Shown here piece after piece: positions 56,067-64,000 of a DNA stretch of 64,000 nt. Under the pieces are notes generated by a model, which saw nothing but the letters and a program-made list of their open reading frames with translations, made no database searches and had not been told where the DNA came from. The DNA comes from Culex pipiens pallens (lineage: Eukaryota > Arthropoda > Insecta > Diptera > Culicidae), in assembly GCF_016801865.2 (NCBI RefSeq), contig NC_068939.1, positions 122,685,671 to 122,749,670 on the forward strand, written 5' to 3'. The translations under genes and the position numbers were made by a program. Numbering within the stretch: position 1 is the stretch's first letter; every line of letters begins with the position of its first letter.

Positions 56067-58918
56067 GTAAGTACCGGGAAGTTCATAGCTGTAATCATTT
56101 ATATGAGGGAGGAAACGAGCTGAACACAATCACAAAAAATGAGAAGATATGAAGAAGGAGAAAATCATCAATTCACTTTTATATCAAATTCATATCAAGA
56201 TTGTTAAAATTATCAATCTCGGTCGACCTTAATTTTTTAAAGAAATAAATTAAAATCTTGATTCAGAATTAGGGATTGAATAATTGATAAAAAATCTTTT
56301 TCGCTGGTGAACTTTCTTCGCCCGCGAAAGAGAGAGGCGAATTATGCAAAAGAAAATCGCTCCCAAACTTTTCGATAGAAATCAAACAGTTAAAGTTTTT
56401 TTTGCAAATCTCATTGTGAGGAAGGAAATTTAAATTTTTGATAGCGAATATTATGATATCAACTCGAATATTTCAAAACTACAAGGACATTGGTCATTAT
56501 AATAATAGAGATGATTGAGATTTATCAATATAATATAATCAATAATAATAGAGATTATGAGATTTATCATACGAAAGTTCAACTTGAAAAAACCTAGCTG
56601 ATCTGATTTTTTATTTGATTCTGCAAGCTGAACTCTATTTTTCATTGTATTTTAAGTGATGACAAGGTTGAATTTTTTATGATGACCACTAGGTCAGGGA
56701 ATGTCCATAAACGACGTAATTTTTAAAATGCCCCACCTTCCTGGAGAAGCTGGGCACGCTAGTGATAATGACAATGATACTTAAATCACGAATAAAAATG
56801 GTATAAGCTTAACTAATTTTCATTTATTTCTATGCTGTTTTGTTATTTATAAAACTGATAAAAAAGTTCAAAATTTTTAACGACAGCCCTCTATTCATAG
56901 CAATATTTTCGGATTGGATTTTATTTGAAAAGGGTTTTTTTTTGTATTTTTTTGCAAAAAAGGTAACTAATCATTGATGAAAGCAAAATGCGGAATTTCT
57001 GTAAGGGACCATCCATAAACCACGTGAATACCTTTTTGGAAATTTCAAACCAACAATTGTTTATACAAAAAAATGTTTGCATGGAGCGTTACCAATCGCC
57101 ATTTAGATGACATTTTGTCAAATATTTCCAAATAAACCATTGGTTTTTTCCATACCAATTTGGGGACTGTTCATACAAAAGTGCCAACTTCTGAGCTATG
57201 GGGTAATTGTAAAGACTTTCCTCAGCTTTTAAATTTTATTTTTAGTGATTGGCAAAAATGTACACTATTTAAAAAATTCTGGAAATTTTTACTTGAAAAT
57301 GCTTTTAATTCGTAAACGGTGCAATTTATCAAAAAATACAAAAGAACTAGTTGGTCAAATGTAGAGTTTTTTTTTAAATGTCCTATAAGCTATTGTGTTT
57401 CATATCTAGAGTTTTTTTTAATTGGTCCTATAAACATATGGAAAACAAAAAAAAACTCTAGGTATGTTTATATATATGTTTATGTGTTCAAAAAAAAAAT
57501 CACATCTAAAAATGAATTTTAAGGTGGTCCTGGATATTTTTTAACATCTTTCAAAAATCATTATTTAAAAAAAATCATCATCACCAACTAAAACATACCA
57601 AATATAAAAAATCAAAGAGGGTAAAGTTTATCAAAATCAATTATTTTTAATAAAAAGTCAATTTAAAAAGGGGTAATTTTTTTTCAGTGTGTTTTTTTCC
57701 AAAGACACCAAATCGGTTAGAAATTCCTACAGCCTTCCTTTTCTATGGATAGCCCCCATTGTATGGAGAAATTAATAATGAAGAATGGCTTATTTGAAAC
57801 TGGGTGATGAATAGAGAGAAAGCGTAACGTGATTTTCGAATGATCCCACTTTGTTTGCATCTACAAAGTAGGAGGCTGTTCAAGCACAAGCATGACTTTC
57901 TTAATGGTAAAGAAAGCTGTTTTATAATCAGGGGTATGTGTTTTATTTTGTCTGGTTTTTGTCATTTTTTGCTGGAAAATTGTGTGTGTTTTCAAGTTTC
58001 GATCGGTTTTAAAAAGTTTTTTCTTTTTTACGGGTGACGAAAAACTGCGGCGAGAATGTCATTCTGCGATGTCGTGGATAAATTCCCTAGCTAATTTCGG
58101 AATCCTGCAGCTCTTCCTGATCCAGCGAAAAAACTTCGATAATTTAAGCGAAGCTGCTCCAACAAACAGAGAAGATTTTCATTAAACCGAATTCAAACGG
58201 AATCAAACAATAAAGACAGCTTCTGGATGGATACAACCGCATCCACTCCATAAACAACTTCCATTCATTATTTTAAAAAAATGACGATCTCGCCTTCATC
58301 TTACTTAAGATTTCTTGATTTCAACTCCAGATCCTCAAAAGCCACACATTTTTCATTCTTGCAAAAAAAAAACAATGTTTAATGATCGATAACAATACTC
58401 TCTACTTTTACCGAACAGTAAATTGGTTCCACTTTGACAGTTCAAAATTTGCGTTTTGCGATCCACTATTCAGCACCAAGATTTGAACTTACGCAAATAA
58501 TGTACACAGTTTCATTCAAATAAAAAAAAAACAAAAAAGATTTTTTCCGGCATTGTAGAGAGAACTCAAAGATTAAAAAAAGCCAAAACCAATATATTTT
58601 TCAATTAAAAAAGGTGTCCATCCATAAAACGATTGTTTTAACACTATATGACCCAAAAATCAAAATATTCTAAAGTAGCCTATAATTTTCGTATGGTCCT
58701 CAGGATCATTTTCCCATCATTAACTAATTTTTTTTTTTGTAAATTCTGGCCTTAAAGGGTTAAAGCTAAGATAGTTCTCCAAATGTATAACATGGATTCC
58801 TCTTTAATTCTAAACATCTTCTTAAAAACTGTATTTTCAGAATTTAAAGATAAAAACTAGTATTTCAAACGGGTTTAAAACGTGTGATTGAGTTTTTTAG
58901 AGTACTACTGAGATTGAG
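56067..58918 (+). other. Tropomyosin first intron (at least the start); AT-rich, no exon seen
   Basis: From the GTAAGT donor onward no sequence resembling the next tropomyosin block (expected to begin AESEVAALNRR or similar) is found up to the window end, so this intron is either longer than 7.9 kb or I missed a short exon. Contains an inverted match (56297-56395) to 36150-36245 and a half CACGTG-type MITE at about 57005-57125. 57410-57470 holds a small palindrome of AACTCTAG type. Confidence 0.55.
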
Positions 58919-59844
58919 TACCGTAAAACGGGGTGACTTTGATAGCCGGGGTGACTTTGATAGGTTTGCGATTTTTCCGCAAAATGAAGAGTACAATTAA
59001 AATACGTAAGGAATGGTTTAGAAACATACTGACCGTGGTAGAGAAGTGTTCAAAGTACCTCAAAAAGAACTTTTCATAAAATTTTGACAAGTTTAAAAAG
59101 TTAGTTAACTACAGTTAAGAAAATGTTGATGAAAGTCATTATTTTAAACTTCTCAAAGTGTCATGATTTTCTCAATGAACATGATTTTTAATCGGAAAAC
59201 GGAATGCATTTTCGGATTCTTTGGACAATTTTCCACTAGGAGAAGGTTAAAAAAGTTTGTAAATAATAAATAATATGTGTTTTTGAAACACAATTTAAAA
59301 AAAATCTCCAAATTTATAGGTAATTTCAGTTGAACAAATTTCATGTAAAATGTGAAAACTTGTGATTCGTGCTCAGAATTCAGTATATAAATCGATAATT
59401 TTAAAAACAAAACTAGTTTTAACAAATTTCAGGCAAAATTCCGACTTTTTAACATTTTTACCTAAAATTTATATGTATTTTGCTAAAAAGCTTATTAACT
59501 AAGTAAACTAAATATAAACATTGATATTTTTTCCTAAAAACTATAGCAGCTACTTAAGTGATGGTACATTTAGCGTACAAATAAAGTTTGAACATCTTAA
59601 ATATGATTTAAACAAGAAAAACTATGACTATCAAAGTCATCCCGGAAATAAAACTAAGAATTTTTAACGTAACTATTGTTCTAAACATTTTTGAAAAACC
59701 TTTTTTTCCGAAATAGTGCATGGACTTCGTGTGGCCTACCCCAGTACATGTTTTAAAAATAATAATCTTGAGAAAAATCTTACCTGATGGAAAATATTAT
59801 AAAAACAAATTGAAATCCTATCAAAGTCACCCCGGTTTACGGTA
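58919..59844. mobile_element. TACCGTAAAACGG-terminal element (about 0.93 kb)
   Basis: Starts TACCGTAAAACGGGGTGACT and ends with the complement of TACCGTAAACCGGGGTGACT. A second GGGGTGACTTTGATAGG lies just inside the left end, and CCTATCAAAGTCACCCC at the right. AT-rich interior with no transposase. Related ends occur at 36838/36968 in worn form. Confidence 0.88.
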
Positions 59845-59949
59845 CTTCTAATTTTTAATCAAAACCCATGTATTTTGATAATATTAAAGGAATTAATACA
59901 AGTTCAATTATTAGTTAATAACAATAGTTAGTTGTTTTGTAAAACACAC

Positions 59950-60088
59950 CATAGGGGGGGTGGGGGCGTTTGCGATTGTCCACGTTCCATACACAAAAGA
60001 TTTTATTTGTATGGAAATTGTCCAAGATGGGGGGGAAGGGGGTTGAGATTTCCAAAAAAGCGTCCACGTGGTATGTTTATTGTCCCTT
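59950..60088. mobile_element. Short palindromic MITE, CACGTG family, third copy
   Basis: GTTTGCGATTGTCCACG and the arms 'gtatggaaattgtcc' and CGTCCACGTGG match the 36555 copy in inverted orientation. Poly-G instead of poly-C reflects orientation. Confidence 0.82.
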
Positions 60089-60300
60089 AATAAAAATCTC
60101 TTTACCATCAGTGGGTACAGACTATGGGGAAGAAAACAATACACCTCTCGTAATTTCTGAATAACAAAAAATATTTAAATTATATTGAATTCTTAACATA
60201 GGATAGTTTTTATACAGTGCACCAAAATTTTCCCAAAGTATGGTGGAATTTAATGAGCTGTAACTTAAATTCCACTCGTTTGAATGTTGACTCATTCTTA

Positions 60301-60691
60301 TACCTTGGAGGGGGTGACATTGGGTCAAATGAAACTAAAATGATGCTCAAATACAAAGATAGGGTCAACACAAAACATTCAACACTGTTATTTGTTCGAG
60401 GGAATCGTATCAACATGTGACAATGATGGAAATTGAAATTTTTAAACATTTAGGTACTTTTCGAGCAATTTGAAAAAAAAAATATATTAAAAGGTTGATT
60501 TTTTTAGGGGTCATTTTTGGCCAAAAACGTAGACAGCTGCCAAATTGACAGGATTTGTTCTACTAACAAGATTTTTTCAGCAAAGTTTTCTCAAAATGTC
60601 TCTTTGAACAGATTTAAGTTTCATTTAAAAGAACCTGAGTTATTGAAAAATCCGTAAAAACCCCCTTTGATCCAACCCCCCACTGACGGTA
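60301..60691. mobile_element. GGGGTGACATTGGGTC-terminal element (391 bp)
   Basis: Left end TACCTTGGAGGGGGTGACAT, right end complement of TACCGTCAGTGGGGGGTTGG. The shared left phrase GGGGTGACATTGGGTC links it to 52712-52827. No coding capacity. Confidence 0.82.
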
Positions 60692-60779
60692 TAAAAAATC
60701 TTTTCAAAATAAAGTTCAAAAATATAATTTGTTTTTAATTCATTTTTTTATTGCTTATGAAACAAAATCGTTAGAATTA

Positions 60780-62204
60780 CGTTTCAAGAAATCTGATGGC
60801 ATCCCTCTGACACTTCGTCTGCAAAAAAGGTGCGTGAACCGGCGTGAACGCATTGGAATTTCCCATTTTCTCACGACTCACGAACCGCACACGCAAATTC
60901 AAATTTAGCGATGACAGCATCTCCCTCGATTTTTTTTCTTATGACAAAGTATTCACAAGCTTGCATGTTTTTGACCACCAGTCGTGTTTTTGTGAGAAAT
61001 TATTCTCCCCCCTGCCAAATAATTATTTCCGGTCCCGACTTGCGTCACCGGGCGAAGCGGTTCACGGCTCTTATTTTCACAAAAGTCATAAAAAAGCTGA
61101 TGCGTACGACACTGACTCAAGTCAGCTCAAGTCAAGTGACTTATCCTTGACCCGTTCGTTTGCACGGATTCATTCACGAAAACTTAGAAGTGAAAAATGG
61201 GATTTGTCTCATTATTGCGCCAAGTTACAACATTTTGCGTCGCGCAACAAAGAAAAACCAAGATGGCGACCCCAAAAGAAAAACTTCGTCGCGCAGCGCA
61301 TGCTTTTGTTCGGCTAAATTTAGCCGCGTCGACGCAGGAATGTGCAGAAACCCAAAGTGCATCTTGGCGGAGGAATGTCAACTGACCGCGCGGTTAGATA
61401 ACTGTTGCATAACCGATTGGGCAGTTTTGACAGCGCTCGCTTCGCTCGAGTTATGACTGCGGCGCACAAAATGGCGACTCATTAATGATAAATTGCCGCG
61501 GAGCGGCGTAGTAACGCGGGGTAAATTTTCACGAACTTTCGTGCAAAAAAAGTTATTTTTGGCGCACGACACGCTCGGTGTATTAAATATGGCGTCATCT
61601 TGGTGCGCGGCTCATGCGCGATCGCGGCCCGCATTCTTGGACGGGTTGGTCACCGGTGGCGGCCTCAAACGTCAAGCGGCCGGCGAGCGACGAACATGTC
61701 GCGCCGCCATCTTGGACTTTCTTTTCGCATGCTAAGGAGCAGGGTTGGCAGAACCAATCATCTTCTAATTATATAAAACTGCTTTTTTTATTGGTAATAT
61801 TGACGTGGGTAGGGTTGGCGAAGGGGGGAAGTGACAGCGGCGCGCGGGGGTGGATCGTGATCACGACACCACGAGTCGCGCCGGGTCGTGAGAATGAGAT
61901 GGAGCACGAGTGAGAAGAATGTCTGACCGTGCTCGGCGGGGACGACCGTGCTTTGGGAGTTTCATTCATGAGATAAGTACACTATCCGGCACATTGTTGG
62001 AAGAGACGAGATGCAGTGAAAACCGCATCCCGTGCTGCTCCGTGAAAGTCTCGATAGTTTTGTTTGGTTAAGGCGAGGGAGCAGGAGCAGTAGGTTCGGT
62101 GCGGCCCGAGCGAGTGATCTAGAAATAGTACAAATAAATAGTGTGTGGATTGCGGTGAGGCCGGCCGATAGTTGTTTTTCCGGTTTATTTGTCCGGATGA
62201 AGGC
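60780..62204 (+). promoter_or_regulatory. GC-rich upstream and leader region of the 62205 gene, with PHO/YY1-type motifs
   Basis: GC content climbs from about 60840. GCCAT-type sites occur at 61258-61268 (minus, CCAAGATGGCG), 61469-61476 (minus, AAATGGCG), 61589-61594 (minus, ATGGCG) and 61706-61716 (plus, GCCATCTTGG); the last and first are near-perfect YY1/PHO matches. A TATATAAAA is at 61770-61778. The final 300 bases look like a leader: in-frame TAG at 62169 ends the frame before the first ATG at 62205. Short upstream ATG frames exist (61895; 61919-62071). Confidence 0.45.
61919..62071 (+). CDS. Possible 50-codon upstream open reading frame
   Basis: ATG at 61919 in AAGAATGTC context, ending TAA at 62069-62071, 133 bases before the main start. 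If transcription begins upstream of 61919 this could reduce translation of the main frame. Four-codon frame ATG-GAG-CAC-GAG-TGA precedes it at 61899. Purely positional evidence; no conservation data. Confidence 0.25.
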   Translation: MSDRARRGRPCFGSFIHEISTLSGTLLEETRCSENRIPCCSVKVSIVLFG

Positions 62205-63797
62205 ATGATTGGAGTGATTTCGTACGGCAATCGACGGCGCAGATCAAACTGCTTCACCGGCAAGAAGAAGCGCTCGCCGCCGGTCGGCGTTGGCGGGGCG
62301 AAACGTGCCAAGAAGGCACGAAATGCACGCGGTGGCGGCCACGCCGGTTCGAGCACCGGCCGCGAGAAGGCGGCACTGGCACTGGCGGTAGTCAACTGTG
62401 GCTGGGAAGAAGATGAGGCGAAAACGGCGAACCGAGCAAAGTCGAGGCAACAGCAGCGCCATCGCGCAGCCGAACCGAGAACCAGCAGACGTCTGCGCTC
62501 GGCATCAGTGACAGGAGCAGAGGCAGCAGCAGTAGCAGCAGCGAGTAAAAAACAAGAACAAGTTCGTTCGACAAGTTCGGCAAGTTTGGCCGATGGTGGA
62601 GTTGGTAGTGAAATGTGCGAAAATAATCCCGTTCCCGTTGGGGGCGGCTACGGTGGCGGTGGCGGCGGTAGGAAACGGGGTCACCAGCATCATCCACGGT
62701 TCGGCGGCAGCAGGAAGTCGAACGTGCCAGCGGAGGACGTGATTGCAGCGCTGAGAGAGGCCTTCGATGGCGGAGCAGCGATTACGACGTCGACCGTCAT
62801 AGTAGGCGGCGGAGGAGGTAGTATTAGCAGCAGCTCGTCATCGTCGTCACTGCTGATTGGAGGAGGAACGGCAGGCAGCATAGTAAACACAGACATAATC
62901 ATCGATGAGAATGCGAATCCCCAGCTGCTGGTGTCACAGAATGTCACCGAGGAGGACGGCGCAGAGGAGGAAGCTCAAGACAAACAAACGATGATGATGG
63001 CAATCGATGACGACGAGGATGACGTCGTCGATGATGATCTTGTAAATAATAATAGCAACAGTTTGGGCCAGGATCTCAACCCGGAAGTCGGCGAGGAGGA
63101 GGAGGATGAGGACCTTGAAAGTGATCTAATTAAACAAAGCAAAAACAAAGGCAGCAGCAGCATCAGCAATAGTCTAGTTAGTAGCGAGTTAAGCAATAGC
63201 ACCACCAGCACTACGAGCAAGGTGATAGTGATAGACGACGAGGAGCTCCTCGAGCTCGACGGGGAAGTCCCGCTGCTGGAGAGTAAGCTGGAGGAGGAAG
63301 TGGCCGCCAGCGGGCCGGAGCTAGTCAAGCAAATTAGCAAGAAGCTGAAACGCAGCAAAAAGAGTCCGTCCTCGGACGATTCCAGCAGTGCGGCGAGCAG
63401 GAAAAAGTCCAGCAGTAGCAAGAAATCTTCCAAAAATTCCGATGGCAGCAGCAGCGGCACCACCGTTACCAAGGTCCGGAAAAAGGTCCGCTCGGCGGAC
63501 AAGCTGGAGCGGGCATCCGGCGATGGGGCATCGTGCGAGGACGGCGGAAGCGGCCTGGGCGGAGGCGTCGGCGGACCAGCGGACGAGAACGACCCGGACG
63601 TGGCGGAGTGGGCCAAGCTGCGCTGCACCAGCGAGCGAACGGAGGTCATCGCCGAGCGGGAACACCGGAGGCAGAAGCGGTGCGCCGACTACCCGGGTCT
63701 GGCCTTCGGACGGTCCATCTTCAGCTCGGACACCATGATGAAGTTCAACATCATCCGGAACGAGCTGCACAACATCATGAAGACGCAGCTGAAACGG
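62205..63797 (+). CDS. Unrecognised Ser-rich, charged, probably nuclear protein; first coding exon (531 codons)
   Basis: The first in-frame ATG (62205) follows a TAG at 62169. The exon stays open to a phase-0 GTAATT donor at 63798 (exon ends ...KTQLKR). In order: a basic N-terminus with RRRR at residues 10-13 and KKKR at 20-23 (nuclear-localisation-like); Ala/Gly-rich segment; Gly runs near 150-165 and 205-215; Ser run near 218; acidic clusters about 265-285 (DDDEDDVVDDD) and 295-310 (EEEEDED); Ser/Lys-rich region about 390-425; then a compact, well-structured-looking block at about 458-531 (WAKLRCTSERTEVIAEREHR, followed by a region ending HNIMKTQLKR). Codon use is GC-rich, unlike the flanks. 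The last block is the likely conserved domain; I do not recognise its family. Long disordered charged regions suggest a chromatin or transcription role, which is inference. The CDS continues beyond the window. Confidence 0.85.
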
Positions 63798-64000
63798 GTA
63801 ATTATCGCACGACACTCGCCGATCTCATTTCGGCGCTGCCCCACATCTTCGATATCTGGTTAGCCGCGAGGCAGCAAAATGTTATTTTTAGAGGTGTAGG
63901 AAATTTTCCAAAAAAATATGTGTTTTTCTTCGCCCGCTCGAACGGTACATTTCCCGCGAGAGCATCCCACACACGATCGTCCGACCGTGCGGTGTGTCTG
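63798..64000 (+). other. Start of intron after the 62205 exon
   Basis: GTAATT donor at 63798, an in-frame stop 22 codons into the intron, then mixed AT- and CG-rich sequence to the window edge. No acceptor is identified. Confidence 0.6.

Noticed and set aside
55743..56129. 128-codon antisense frame over the tropomyosin exon
   Set aside because: Leu-rich shadow of Lys/Gln/Glu codons in the tropomyosin exon.
62975..63649. 224-codon antisense Ser/Leu-rich frame
   Set aside because: Shadow of the 62205 exon: Ser- and acidic-codon runs on the plus strand read as Ser/Leu runs on the minus strand.

Overview
The window is most likely from a culicine mosquito, probably Culex. It has mosquito-type AT-rich intergenic DNA packed with short inverted-repeat elements. 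It also carries a SINE with two consecutive tRNA-related regions, the architecture reported for the Culex Twin family, and a first coding exon of muscle tropomyosin whose residues fit insect Tropomyosin-1. Species identity is an inference. Nothing bacterial is present: no operons, no ribosome-binding-site logic, and almost all open frames are chance frames or satellite frames.

Only two protein-coding loci are convincing, both on the + strand at the right side. One is the 80-residue first coding exon of tropomyosin (55827-56066), preceded by a credible 3' splice site at 55690-55691 and followed by a GTAAGT donor. The other is a long first coding exon (62205-63797) of an unrecognised, Ser-rich, acidic and basic, probably nuclear protein, preceded by a GC-rich promoter-like region with repeated GCCAT (PHO/YY1-type) motifs. 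A third transcription start is suggested at about 38241, with an initiator, a partial DPE, a splice donor and a GA-rich leader-like stretch. It could be a distal noncoding exon of tropomyosin or belong to another gene.

The rest is a layered mobile-element landscape. 1-7.4 kb: a heptanucleotide repeat, a hAT-like element with GC-rich cargo, a decayed reading frame, an (AT)n tract and small MITEs. 7.4-15 kb: a large foldback built from a 141-bp satellite (10 forward units, spacer, 4 reverse units, then forward units again). One satellite unit is split by a 2.2-kb hAT-type element with a perfect 8-bp target duplication, and the same unit is split again by a tRNA-bearing MITE. 15-20.5 kb: two related elements, one carrying nine 164-165-bp repeats with a four-unit higher-order period. 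22-23 kb: a hAT-type element with a perfect 8-bp duplication. 25-32 kb: tRNA-containing terminal-inverted-repeat elements, a Twin-like SINE with a 12-bp target duplication, and nested palindromic MITEs. 32.9-34.2 kb: an inverted-repeat element with a spliced-looking transcription unit inside. 42.8-47.5 kb: a second large foldback made of inverted arrays of a ~120-bp unit with 600-bp and 501-bp higher-order periods. 49-60.7 kb: many short MITEs.

The most notable themes are two independent satellite foldbacks able to give long hairpin RNA, and two families of inverted-repeat elements that carry tRNA-like (pol III box) interiors. Boundaries and target duplications were read by eye. No alignment, repeat-library search or gene predictor was run.
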